From assembly GCA_902495325.1 (NCBI GenBank), contig CABUWK010000014.1, positions 1 to 49,388 on the forward strand: a DNA stretch of 49,388 bases, given 5' to 3'. Positions 1-7,737 of this stretch are shown one piece after another (position 1 is the first letter of the stretch; every line of letters begins with the position of its first letter). The position numbers and the translations under genes were made by a program. The DNA is from an uncultured Acidiphilium sp. (GTDB lineage Bacteria > Bacillota > Clostridia > Christensenellales > Borkfalkiaceae). The notes below the pieces were generated by a model. The model ran no database searches and had not been told where the DNA came from. It was given only the letters and a program-made list of their open reading frames with translations.

Positions 1-108
1 AAAGATATTGCTATATTTTTCGATAAATTAAATAAACGTCCTCGCAAATGTTTGGGTTGGAAAACTCCTTTTGAAGTCTTTTATGGTAAAGTGTTGCATT
101 TAGTTTGA
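1..108 (+). mobile_element. IS30-family transposase, C-terminal fragment
   Basis: The first 36 codons, ending in TGA at 106-108, encode a peptide with the run NKRPRKCLGWKTPFEVF. This is the typical C-terminus of IS30-family DDE transposases, just after the last catalytic Glu region. The rest of the element lies to the left of the window. The sequence after the stop (TTGACAATTCAAG) resembles the terminal inverted repeat of this family, so the element probably ends near 115-120. It sits next to the stop codon of kdpE (137) without damaging it. Whether the transposase is intact cannot be judged from here. Confidence 0.85.
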
Positions 109-136
109 CAATTCAAGAGTTAAACGTTGTAAAAAA

Positions 137-835
137 TTATTCTGCCTTCACCATTCTGTACCCGATGCCGACGTGAGTTTGAATATATTGCGGCGAATCG
201 GCGGACGGTTCGATCTTTTTGCGTAAAGTCGCCATAAATACACGCAGGGAAGCGACGTTGCTTTCCCATGCCGCGCCCCATATTTTTTGCGTAATAAAAG
301 TGTGGGTAAGCACTTTTCCGACGTTTCTCGACAGCAAACATAGCAATTTATACTCGATAGGGGTAAGGTGGAGTTCCTCGCCGCTTAAATATGCGCAACC
401 TGCGGCGTAATCTATTTTCAGATTTCCGTTCACAAAAACCGACTCGGACTTGTTTGACGATTGTATTGCGAATAGTCTTCTTTCCGTGACGCGAATTCTG
501 GCAAGCAATTCTTCTACCGAAAAAGGTTTTGTCAGATAATCGTCCGCTCCCGCATCGAGCGCGTCTATTTTATCTTTATCTTCGGTGCGGGCGCTGATTA
601 CGATAATCGGCATTTCCGACCACGTACGTATTTTTTTGATAACGTCCACGCCGTCGATATCCGGCAAACCCAAATCGAGCAAAACAACGTCCGGATTGTG
701 AGAAGACGCTTGCATAACGGCGCTCTCGCCGTTTGAAGCAGTCATATATTCATAACCGTGTGTTTTCAAAGTCGTTCCGATAAGGTTGCGGACGGGCGCG
801 TCGTCTTCCACGACTAAAATCAGTAAATTATTCAT
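137..835 (-). CDS. kdpE: KdpE-like response regulator, OmpR/PhoB family
   Basis: A 232-residue two-component response regulator. The receiver domain (about residues 3-115) has the acidic pair EDD, the phosphoacceptor Asp in VLLDLGLPD, a conserved SAR and the Lys of LTKPF. The C-terminal winged helix (about 130-230) ends with GIGYRMV, as in KdpE/OmpR proteins. Its start overlaps the end of the kdpD-like gene by 8 bases, so the pair is translationally coupled. In the KdpDE family this protein turns on potassium uptake genes when K+ is limiting. Here the likely target is the ktrB-ktrA operon of which it is the last gene. Confidence 0.9.
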   Translation of the reverse strand: MNNLLILVVEDDAPVRNLIGTTLKTHGYEYMTASNGESAVMQASSHNPDVVLLDLGLPDIDGVDVIKKIRTWSEMPIIVISARTEDKDKIDALDAGADDYLTKPFSVEELLARIRVTERRLFAIQSSNKSESVFVNGNLKIDYAAGCAYLSGEELHLTPIEYKLLCLLSRNVGKVLTHTFITQKIWGAAWESNVASLRVFMATLRKKIEPSADSPQYIQTHVGIGYRMVKAE

Positions 836-2786
836 GAATTTCCACCTCCCCGACGGGCAATGTAAAGGTAAATATCGCGCCGTGCGGAACGTTGTCGGTT
901 ATCGTTATTTCTCCGCCGTGCGCATTTATGATGGATTTACACAATGAAAGTCCCAGACCGATACTGCGACGACAATCGACAATTTTGTTTGCTCCTGTAT
1001 AAAACATATCGAACACCCGCGATTTTTGTTCGTCCGCAATTCCGTTTCCGTTATCCGCAACGCTTATGCAAACCATACATCCGCTTCTTTTTGCAGTAAT
1101 CGTAATTTGCGAATCGGATGGCGTGTACTTGATAGCGTTGTCTAAAAGATTGATTAAAACCTGCACGATAAGTCGGGCGTCCATTTTTGCAAGAAGCAAA
1201 TCATCGGGTTGAATTACGATAATTTTTTGCTTTTTGCTTTTCGTATGAATATGTTTCAACGCTTCGGCTATTACGTCGCCGACGAGTTCCGTCGTTAAAT
1301 TTATATTCATTCTGCCTTCTTCAAGACGCGTTACCGCAAGCAGATTTTCAACCAGATTGATAAGCCAAAGCGAATCGTCGTAAATATCTTCGTATATTTG
1401 TTTTTTTGTTGCGTCGTCAATATCGTTGCCGTTTGAAATCAGATTGCTCGCATTACCCGAAATGGAAGTAAGCGGAGTCCGTAAATCGTGCGATATGGAA
1501 CGAAGAAGATTTGCGCGCAACTGTTCGTTTTTTGCAAGAACGGCAACGCGTTCTCGTTCTTTGGCGTTTATGATTCCGTCAATTGCAATCGCGCATTCGC
1601 CGATAACGGAAACTACAATGCTTTCGTCAAAAGAATCAATCGGCTTTTCTCCGACAAAAATGCCGATTACTCCGTAATTTTTCCCGCTTTTGCATATCGG
1701 AAAAAACTCATATTCGCTGTCCGGATAGATATTTGTTCCTTTTCCCGCTTTTACATTGCTTTTCGTTATTTGCCAAACGATTTGCTCGCACTCGGGCGGT
1801 ATGGCGAAAGAATCGTTTTCCGTCGGCGAAGTATAAATTTTTTTTGCTTTATCGTTAAATACAACTATCTTTCGGTTTAACAGCCTTTGCAATTGATTTG
1901 CAGTAACCCGAAATATCTCCGTTTCGTCGGACGCTTTCTGGATTAACTGATTTGCATCGAACAGAATTTTTGTTCTGTATGCCGTTTGAGTTGCCTGACG
2001 TTCCCGTGTTTTCAGTTTTTCTGTTGTTCCGCCTATGATGAGAGACGCCGCAAGCATAATTACAAAAGTGACGGGATATCCGCTTCCGTATGCCAGAAAC
2101 GAAAATCTTGGTTCGGTAAAAAGAAAATTGAAAACCAGAACACTCGCAACGGATGATATAACCCAGCAGATTTTACTTTCGGTAAAAATGGCGATAAGCA
2201 ACACGCCGAGTATATATACCGTAATTATGTTAGCGTCGGTAAAGCCGAGGCGAGAAAATAAATAGCCGAGTAAAGAAGATAACAGCAGTACAACGGATGA
2301 AATTATCAATCCTTTCAGCAACTTTGAAGAACTTGGCTTTTCAAACAGTTTTTTCTTTCTTTCGGATACGACGGCGTCGCTGTCCGGAATAATATGTATA
2401 TCGACATTAGGAGCAAGCGATATCAGTTTTTCGGTTAAAGTCGGTTTGCCTATAAATTTTCGCTTACCGATAACGGTTCTGCCGATTACTATTTTCGTAA
2501 CGCCGGAAAGACGAGCATATTCCGCAATTTGAAAAGCGACGTCGTCCCCGCATACTGTAACTATCGACGCGCCGTTTGTTTCGGCAAAATGGATGTTCGC
2601 AAGCAACCTTTCCGCGTCTTCTGTTGTCATAGATTCAGATACGGGAGTTTTTACATATAAGGCGGAAAAAGTTGCATTGAACGCCTTTGCCATTGCTGCC
2701 GCAGTCTGAATTATTTTTGTGTTTGAAGGCGCGGGAGATAAACAAACCAATATGTGTTCTTTGTTATTTGTAAACATTTTTCCCAT
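828..2786 (-). CDS. kdpD: Short KdpD-like sensor histidine kinase (Usp-DUF4118-GAF-HisKA-HATPase)
   Basis: A 652-residue membrane histidine kinase. The order is a Usp-like domain (about 10-130), a DUF4118 block of four membrane segments (about 155-260), a GAF-like region (about 275-400), HisKA with phosphoacceptor His in SISHDLRTPL, and HATPase with N box (NLLDNAIKYTP) and G boxes (DNGNGI, GLGLSL). Canonical KdpD has about 200 further residues at the N-terminus, with a Walker A motif; these are absent and the protein starts directly at Usp. In Staphylococcus the Usp domain of KdpD binds c-di-AMP; the same role here is inference. The ribosome binding site AAGGGG is rather far (about 14 nt) from the chosen ATG. 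Confidence 0.88.
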   Translation of the reverse strand: MGKMFTNNKEHILVCLSPAPSNTKIIQTAAAMAKAFNATFSALYVKTPVSESMTTEDAERLLANIHFAETNGASIVTVCGDDVAFQIAEYARLSGVTKIVIGRTVIGKRKFIGKPTLTEKLISLAPNVDIHIIPDSDAVVSERKKKLFEKPSSSKLLKGLIISSVVLLLSSLLGYLFSRLGFTDANIITVYILGVLLIAIFTESKICWVISSVASVLVFNFLFTEPRFSFLAYGSGYPVTFVIMLAASLIIGGTTEKLKTRERQATQTAYRTKILFDANQLIQKASDETEIFRVTANQLQRLLNRKIVVFNDKAKKIYTSPTENDSFAIPPECEQIVWQITKSNVKAGKGTNIYPDSEYEFFPICKSGKNYGVIGIFVGEKPIDSFDESIVVSVIGECAIAIDGIINAKERERVAVLAKNEQLRANLLRSISHDLRTPLTSISGNASNLISNGNDIDDATKKQIYEDIYDDSLWLINLVENLLAVTRLEEGRMNINLTTELVGDVIAEALKHIHTKSKKQKIIVIQPDDLLLAKMDARLIVQVLINLLDNAIKYTPSDSQITITAKRSGCMVCISVADNGNGIADEQKSRVFDMFYTGANKIVDCRRSIGLGLSLCKSIINAHGGEITITDNVPHGAIFTFTLPVGEVEIHE

Positions 2787-2850
2787 TCGGATAATCGTAT
2801 CCCCTTAAGTTTTGGATTTCTTGTATTATATCATATTTCCCGCATAAAAT

Positions 2851-3138
2851 CTACTTACGGCTTATGTAATCGGTTAAAGTATTTGCCAACTCCCGATTTT
2901 CCTCATCAAAGATAACAATAGCGACTTTTTTATGGCGTTTTTTGAAGTTTTCAATCCCGGAAATCATATTCTCATAGTTTTCCGCATCAATGAATTCAAT
3001 CGGGCTACTGCATTGTTCTTCTTGTTCCTTTTCAATTGCTTTTCTGTTTTTCTCCAAGAAGACGTCAAGCCTTTTCATAATGAAAAAGCCGAAAATCATA
3101 ACTGCGATTACAGCAATAATAAGTATTACGTCTTCCAT
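2851..3138 (-). CDS. Small single-span membrane protein in the K+ operon
   Basis: A 95-residue protein of unknown function. It has one N-terminal membrane segment (VILIIAVIAVMIFGFFIM) followed by a charged, Glu/Lys-rich cytosolic part. I chose the ATG at 3138, preceded by AAGGTG at six bases; a GTG nine bases upstream overlaps that site and is less likely. It lies 24 bases after ktrA and 64 before the kinase gene, so it belongs to the operon. A role as accessory subunit of the transporter or sensor is inferred from position only; I do not recognise a family. Confidence 0.75.
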   Translation of the reverse strand: MEDVILIIAVIAVMIFGFFIMKRLDVFLEKNRKAIEKEQEEQCSSPIEFIDAENYENMISGIENFKKRHKKVAIVIFDEENRELANTLTDYISRK

Positions 3139-3162
3139 AAAAGTCACCTTCTTTTACGGCTG

Positions 3163-3816
3163 TTAAATATCAAAGCATTTCCGCATTGCTTTGTATTCCC
3201 CGAGAACTAAAAGCGTTTCGTCTGCGGAGAGAACCGTGTCGGCGGTAACAACCGCATTGATTTTTCCGCTTTTCTTCGTGGCAATGATATTTACATTGTA
3301 TTTTCTACGAATATCAATTTCTATAACCGATTTCCCAACCCATGCCGACGGAACGGAAACTTCAAATATCGAACAGGAATCGCCCAGTTCTATGTAATCA
3401 AGAATATTGTCGGAACTATAACGAATTGCCGCCCATATGGCAAGTTGTTTTTCGGGATAAATAATTTCGTTTGCGCCGTTACGAAGAAGAAATTTTGCTT
3501 GCACGTCCTGTTCGGCACGCGCCACAACCTTTTGTGCTCCTAATTCTTTTAATAAACAGGTTGTTTCAAGAGAACTTTGAAAGTTGCCGCCGATAGTTAC
3601 AATACAGACATCGTAGTTTTTTACGCCGAGCGATTTCAATAGCGCTTCGTTTGTGCTGTCGCCGATTTGCCCGTTAGTCACATAAGGCATAGCGTCGTTA
3701 ATTCTTTCTTCGTTTTCGTCTACCGCCATGATTTCGTGTCCTAATTCGTGTAATTTCATCGCGATATATTTTCCGAATCGTCCGAGACCTATCAATAAAA
3801 CAGATTTCGTTTTCAT
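3163..3816 (-). CDS. ktrA: KtrA/TrkA-type potassium channel gating subunit (RCK protein)
   Basis: A 217-residue cytosolic regulatory subunit of a Ktr/Trk potassium transporter. The RCK_N Rossmann domain begins LLIGLGRFGKYIA with the GxGxxG nucleotide loop; the acidic end of the second strand (AVDENEERI) binds the ribose. The RCK_C domain covers about residues 135-217 and in relatives binds c-di-AMP. The start is set at 3816, where AAGGAGG precedes the ATG at eight bases; a longer reading would put the ribosome binding site inside the gene. It follows ktrB by 13 bases, so transporter and gate are made together. Confidence 0.92.
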   Translation of the reverse strand: MKTKSVLLIGLGRFGKYIAMKLHELGHEIMAVDENEERINDAMPYVTNGQIGDSTNEALLKSLGVKNYDVCIVTIGGNFQSSLETTCLLKELGAQKVVARAEQDVQAKFLLRNGANEIIYPEKQLAIWAAIRYSSDNILDYIELGDSCSIFEVSVPSAWVGKSVIEIDIRRKYNVNIIATKKSGKINAVVTADTVLSADETLLVLGEYKAMRKCFDI

Positions 3817-3829
3817 ATATAAAACCTCC

Positions 3830-5158
3830 TTAGCCGACTGCAATCGTATCTGTCGGCAATTTTGCTACTTGTTTTTTATTTGCGCCGAAAGCGGCATATA
3901 TCAACGTCATTCCGCCGACACGCCCGAAAAACATAGATAAAATCAAAATCAATTTGGATACGATTCCGAGCGTCGGGGTAATTCCGAGCGTAAGCCCTAC
4001 CGTGCCGACGGCAGAAGCCGTTTCGTAAAGGCAAGACGTAACAGGCAAATTCTCAATCGCGCTTATAGCCATTCCGCCAAATAGAAACAGGGTTATGTAC
4101 ATTATAAATATCGCCGAAGCCGTCTTAACCGTTTCATCGTCGATGCGCCGTTTCACAAGTTCCGCATTGTCTTTTTTTCTGAATACGGAAAAAGCGGAAG
4201 AAAATAAAACCGCTATCGTCGTCGTCTTCATACCGCCTGCGGTCGAACCGGGCGAACCGCCTATCAACATAAGAATAATCATCAGGTATAATCCCGTATC
4301 GCTGATCGCCGTAAGATTTACCGTATTAAACCCTGCCGTTCGCGGCGTTACTGATTGAAACAAAGAAGCAAAAATCCGCTCACCGACAGGTAAATCGCCG
4401 AATTCAAAAAAGAAGAAGTATATTGCAGGCAAAACAATAAGCGCGGCGGTTACAATCAATACCACTTTGCTTTGCGTGCGATATTCTCTTATTCGCCACT
4501 TGTGTTTGCAAATGTCTTCCCATACAAGGAAACCGATACCGCCGATAATAATCAGCAACATAATCGTAATGTTGATAACAGGTTGTGCGGAATAGTGCGT
4601 GATAGAAGTAAATTCTCCGCTTTTTGTTCCCATAATGTCGAATCCTGCGTTGCAGAATGCCGACACCGAATGGAAGATAGCAAACCAAATACCTTCTGCG
4701 CCGTAATCGATACAAAATACAGGCATCATAACAAGCGCGCCGATAAGTTCAATCAAAAATATACCCTTGATTATAAATCCGGTCAGGCGAACTATGCCGC
4801 TTACATTTGGCGCAGAAATTGCATTTTTCATTGTTTCACGGCTGAATAACCCGATTTTTTTGCCCGAAATAACGGCGAGAGACACGGCTATGGTGACGAC
4901 TCCCATACCGCCGATTTGAATCAGCAACAATATTACGATTTGCCCGAATATCGTCCAGTGCGTTGACGTATCGAATACGATAAGTCCCGTTACGCATACG
5001 GCAGACGTCGAAGTAAAAAGGGTGTCGATAAAAGATGTCCATTCGTGAGTTTTTGAAGAAATCGGCAATGTCAATAGAAAAGCACCGAGCAAAATAACTC
5101 CCGCGAATCCTAATAATATTATCTGAAAGGATGTTAGTTTCCTTTTTAGTATTCCCAT
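3830..5158 (-). CDS. ktrB: KtrB/TrkH-type potassium uptake membrane subunit
   Basis: A 442-residue polytopic membrane protein of the SKT superfamily. It has the usual membrane-pore-membrane repeats with filter-like motifs such as TSTSAVCVTGL, NAGFDIMG, SVTPRTAGFN and ASAVGTVGLT. The C-terminus (FFGRVGGMTLIYA) matches KtrB/TrkH. The length fits KtrB (about 440-450). It forms the ion path; KtrA gates it. It is the first gene of the minus-strand operon ktrB-ktrA-small membrane protein-kdpD-kdpE. Its base composition and codon use look more AT-rich than the genes right of 5.5 kb. Confidence 0.93.
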   Translation of the reverse strand: MGILKRKLTSFQIILLGFAGVILLGAFLLTLPISSKTHEWTSFIDTLFTSTSAVCVTGLIVFDTSTHWTIFGQIVILLLIQIGGMGVVTIAVSLAVISGKKIGLFSRETMKNAISAPNVSGIVRLTGFIIKGIFLIELIGALVMMPVFCIDYGAEGIWFAIFHSVSAFCNAGFDIMGTKSGEFTSITHYSAQPVINITIMLLIIIGGIGFLVWEDICKHKWRIREYRTQSKVVLIVTAALIVLPAIYFFFFEFGDLPVGERIFASLFQSVTPRTAGFNTVNLTAISDTGLYLMIILMLIGGSPGSTAGGMKTTTIAVLFSSAFSVFRKKDNAELVKRRIDDETVKTASAIFIMYITLFLFGGMAISAIENLPVTSCLYETASAVGTVGLTLGITPTLGIVSKLILILSMFFGRVGGMTLIYAAFGANKKQVAKLPTDTIAVG

Positions 5159-5203
5159 GCAAAAACCTCGATTCCGTTTATCGTTATTATGATATCATCT
5201 TTT

Positions 5204-5255
5204 TCATAAAGATAGCGTTAGGGTTCTTGTTGATGGCGTTAAGATTTTATAAAGA
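5204..5255 (-). promoter_or_regulatory. Direct repeats upstream of ktrB, candidate KdpE site
   Basis: Read on the minus strand, TAACGC occurs twice, starting 21 bases (two helical turns) apart (plus-strand GCGTTA at 5215-5220 and 5236-5241). The flanks repeat ATCTTTAT on both sides. Direct repeats with this spacing are the usual operator form of OmpR/PhoB-type regulators. They lie about 60-80 bases upstream of the ktrB start, where no good -35 box is seen. The link to KdpE is inference. Confidence 0.5.
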
Positions 5256-5434
5256 TTATAATCAATGCTTATCTGTCTTTTCTTTGTTATCGCATTCTTC
5301 TTACATATCTTGCTTGCAATTTCGCTTCAAATATTATAAACAATGTATTCTGGATGGGTTCCGTTTGCGTTTTATTTCTATTCATTACAGTTAAACTTTT
5401 TTAACCGCATAACATTTCTGTTGTTTGACACACA

Positions 5435-5464
5435 AAAGGCTCACGGATTTTTCCGTGAGCCTTT
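5435..5464 (-). terminator. Hairpin terminator after the GntR/LacI repressor gene
   Basis: A perfect 13-bp stem (AAAGGCTCACGGA and its complement, loop of four bases) lies about 110 bases after the repressor stop codon. On the minus strand the tail is only weakly T-rich (TGTGTGTC), so termination strength is uncertain. It also separates this gene from the ktrB operon. Confidence 0.6.
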
Positions 5465-5577
5465 CGTCATCGTCTGAAAGCGCAATTCTAAAATTTAAGT
5501 TTTAATAATTCCCTATGGAAACTGCGCTTCCGGCGCGTGCTTTTTTGTATGTTCCGGTTCCGGGAGCGGAAAACCCG

Positions 5578-6615
5578 TCAGCGCAGATCGAAACGGAAGG
5601 GAACGGAAATATCCGTTCCGCATTCGCCTTTTGTCGCTTCGCGGAAAAGTTCGTCTGCGGCGGCATAGCCCATCCGGTTGCCGTCCTGAATGATCACGGG
5701 GATCAGACGGTTTGTTTTATAATCGGAAAACACCTCGTCGTCGATCACGAAGAGATCGAAATCTTTTCCGATTTCTTTGCCGGTCGATCCGATTGCGCGG
5801 ATGGCAAGGTTGGCGGGTTTCCCCGCAACGGAGATCAGCGCGGTGATCTCCGGGTTTTTCTTCAGCCAGACGGAAAGGCTTTCTCCGTTGTCCGTATAGT
5901 CTTCTTCCAGTACGAAACAGGGATCGGTTTTATGCAGGCATTCGAGTTGCGCCTGTTTGTAGCCGCGGATCCTTTCCTTTACGGAAGAGGATTGCACTGT
6001 GGTGAGGTAAAACGCCACGCGCTTATGCCCTTTTTCGATCAGGTGTTTCGCGGCGGAATAGCCGATATCGAAATTATCCGACGAAACGAGAGGAAAGGTA
6101 TTGCTGCCGAACCTTCTGTCGATAAAAACAAGTTTTACGACCGAACGGTCGAGCGAGCGGATGTAGCTTTCGTTTTCGGGATTGTCCACGGGCATGAGAA
6201 GAATGCAGAAAATATTCAGGCGGAAACACAGTTCGATGCACTTTCTCTCTTCTTCGGGCGATTGCCAGGCGTAAAGGGTGATAAAGTCGGAATCCGTGTT
6301 TTTACAAAAGGCGTGTACGCCCGAAAGAATATCGCGGTTGAAGTTGCTTTCGGGTGTGGGGAGAATGAGGGCAAAACGGAAGCTATCCTTTTTGCCGTCG
6401 CCGACGGGGGCAACGAAAGTGCCTTTCCCTTTTATTTTATAGAGATATCCCTGCTTTTCGAGAGAGGCGAGCGCATTCCGGACGGAAACTCTGCTTGCAC
6501 CGAATTTCGCCGCGAGCTGCTGTTCGCTCGGAAGCTTCGCCGGGCTTTCTCCGCTGCGGTCGGCGGCGAGGATGATCTGCAGGAGATAATTTTCGATTTG
6601 TTTATATAAAAGCAT
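5578..6615 (-). CDS. GntR-type DNA-binding / LacI-type sugar-sensing transcriptional repressor
   Basis: A 345-residue regulator. Residues about 3-72 form a GntR winged helix (LPSEQQLAAKFGASRVSVRN, then GYLYKIKGKGTFV). Residues about 78-345 form a LacI/periplasmic-binding-protein-like effector domain, as in AraR-type repressors. The start is placed at 6615 because AAGGAG precedes this ATG closely; the open frame runs further upstream but has no ribosome binding site there. The effector is probably a sugar, but its identity cannot be read. It carries a likely autoregulatory operator (6757-6790) in its own promoter. The divergent gene it would be expected to control is missing. Confidence 0.88.
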   Translation of the reverse strand: MLLYKQIENYLLQIILAADRSGESPAKLPSEQQLAAKFGASRVSVRNALASLEKQGYLYKIKGKGTFVAPVGDGKKDSFRFALILPTPESNFNRDILSGVHAFCKNTDSDFITLYAWQSPEEERKCIELCFRLNIFCILLMPVDNPENESYIRSLDRSVVKLVFIDRRFGSNTFPLVSSDNFDIGYSAAKHLIEKGHKRVAFYLTTVQSSSVKERIRGYKQAQLECLHKTDPCFVLEEDYTDNGESLSVWLKKNPEITALISVAGKPANLAIRAIGSTGKEIGKDFDLFVIDDEVFSDYKTNRLIPVIIQDGNRMGYAAADELFREATKGECGTDISVPFRFDLR

Positions 6616-6749
6616 ACGTCTCCTTGGTTTTGCCGCGTGTGTCCGCATCGCGGGGAATTTTTGCCTGCGGGCAAAAAACGGAAAGGGCTTGCCGGAATCT
6701 CTTCGCCCGAAAACCGTCTCCGAAAAATGCCCGCAAGCCCAACAAAAAT

Positions 6750-6778
6750 AATATAACACGAAAAGGAATTTTTGTCAA
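6750..6778 (-). promoter_or_regulatory. Promoter of the GntR/LacI repressor
   Basis: On the minus strand TTGACA (6778-6773), a 17-base spacer and TATATT (6755-6750) form a near-consensus sigma-A promoter pointing to the repressor gene. Confidence 0.8.
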
Positions 6779-6790
6779 TACCTTTTCGTG
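6757..6790. promoter_or_regulatory. Perfect inverted repeat, likely repressor operator
   Basis: CACGAAAAGG (6757-6766) and CCTTTTCGTG (6781-6790) form a perfect 10-bp inverted repeat with a 14-base spacer. It spans the space between -10 and -35, and the -35 box itself, of the repressor promoter. Its position supports autoregulation by the adjacent GntR/LacI protein. Confidence 0.7.
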
Positions 6791-6823
6791 AAATTTCATA
6801 ATGTGAAAAGACGGAAAAGGGTA

Positions 6824-6852
6824 TTGACTTTTCGGGAAACATGGGTTATAAT
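6824..6852 (+). promoter_or_regulatory. Strong divergent promoter without an intact downstream gene
   Basis: TTGACT (6824-6829), 17 bases, TATAAT (6847-6852). The -35 regions of this promoter and the repressor promoter are mirror images (GTCAATACC and GGTATTGAC). Transcription would run into 6860-7310, where no complete gene is found and a hairpin stands at 7278-7311. Confidence 0.8.
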
Positions 6853-6917
6853 AAAGGCACAAAAAACGAAAGGCAATCGGGTCGCGACAAGGAGAACGGC
6901 AAAACAAAAAGTTTTAA

Positions 6918-7139
6918 AACGGTTGCAAATACGAAGTTACGGGAAAAGGCTTCCCGCGGCTTAAAGGAGATTCCGCCGATGAATTAAATTTTTTCCAAGC
7001 AACAACAAATCCTGAAATCGTTCGGGATAAGGAGGATATTATCTATGAAGAAAATGATTTTAAGGACGTTCTGGAAAGAATAAAAAATAAGGAGACCGCC
7101 GATGCAGCATTAAGCCAAAAAATCAAAAAAGCGAATTAA
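6918..7139 (+). pseudogene. 73-codon open frame without a start codon; possible gene remnant
   Basis: After an in-frame TAA (6915-6917) the frame stays open to TAA at 7137-7139, with protein-like composition (a stretch reading NPEIVRDKEDIIYEEN and a Lys-rich end KIKKAN). There is no in-frame ATG, GTG or TTG. In other frames three AAGGAG motifs each precede an ATG that is followed almost at once by a stop: ATG 6979, ATG 7045 (12 codons, MKKMILRTFWKE) and ATG 7101. The region could be the scar of a deleted operon once controlled by the neighbouring repressor. I recognise no family. Confidence 0.35.
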
Positions 7140-7277
7140 TCGATCTATAGCAGCGTTTTCGGCCGGAAGTGCGGAAACGCATCGTAAAAACGAAATCGTG
7201 AATCAACGCTTTTCTCCGCGGAGAATAAACGCGGTAAATACAACCGAATAATATGATCAATCATCATTGTTGATAGA

Positions 7278-7311
7278 AAAGGACTGCGGAACATCAAAAC
7301 CGCAGTCCTTT
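7278..7311 (+). terminator. Hairpin at the end of the divergent transcript
   Basis: AAAGGACTGCGG (7278-7289) pairs perfectly with CCGCAGTCCTTT (7300-7311), loop of ten bases. The T-tract is short, so it may be a weak terminator. It would end an RNA of about 450 nt from the promoter at 6824. Confidence 0.5.
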
Positions 7312-7473
7312 CAAATTTCAACGGGAAATCCGATTTTTCGTTATTCCGGGGAGGTTTCTATCATTATATGAAGACATACATGTTTGCCCGATGGTAAAAG
7401 AAGGGAAACGTCATTCACGGATCTTTTTCGGGCAGAGTTTTCCTGCACCCCTTTTGTCTGATATGTTTTTTGA

Positions 7474-7617
7474 GCCCCCTCGGCGGGGGCGCCCCCCTTT
7501 TGTCAACAGCGTTGACATTTCCTTGCAGGACGCGCCCCATCTGTCGGCAAAGCCGACATCTTCCCCGCTATCGGGGAAGTCTACCCCATTTCATTGTGGA
7601 AATCCGCCTTCGCAGGC
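7474..7617. repeat. Array of short inverted repeats
   Basis: Six small hairpins follow each other in about 145 bases: GCCCCC/GGGGGC (7474-7490), TGTCAAC/GTTGACA (7501-7517), TGTCGGC/GCCGACA (7542-7558), CTTCCCCG/CGGGGAAG (7560-7579), ATTTC/GAAAT (7588-7603) and GCCT/AGGC (7606-7617). No convincing gene covers the stretch; the open frames here look incidental. It resembles the hairpin-rich interspersed repeats seen between genes in many Clostridia, but copy number in this genome cannot be checked from one window. Confidence 0.6.
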
Positions 7618-7673
7618 AGGGTAAGACCGGATCGGGATGACGGGTACAATTCCGCATTCCCGCCGGAAAATAA

Positions 7674-7710
7674 AAATGCCGGGAGACTTTACTCTGTCCT
7701 CCCGGTATTT
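7674..7710 (-). terminator. Terminator of the PqqD-like gene
   Basis: On the minus strand AAATACCGGGAGGAC pairs (one mismatch, one bulge) with GTCTCCCGGCATTT and is followed by a T-rich tail (TTATTTT). It lies 27 bases after the stop codon at 7738. Confidence 0.8.
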
Positions 7711-7737
7711 CTTTCAAATCGTTATATTCTGTCTGAT

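Noticed and set aside
5515..6609. Long open frame of 364 codons on the plus strand
   Set aside because: It is opposite the GntR/LacI repressor gene, has no family features and no ribosome binding site; the repressor frame is clearly the coding one.
7391..7624. Open frame of 77 codons on the plus strand
   Set aside because: It runs through the hairpin array, has no ribosome binding site and a composition dictated by the GC-rich stems.
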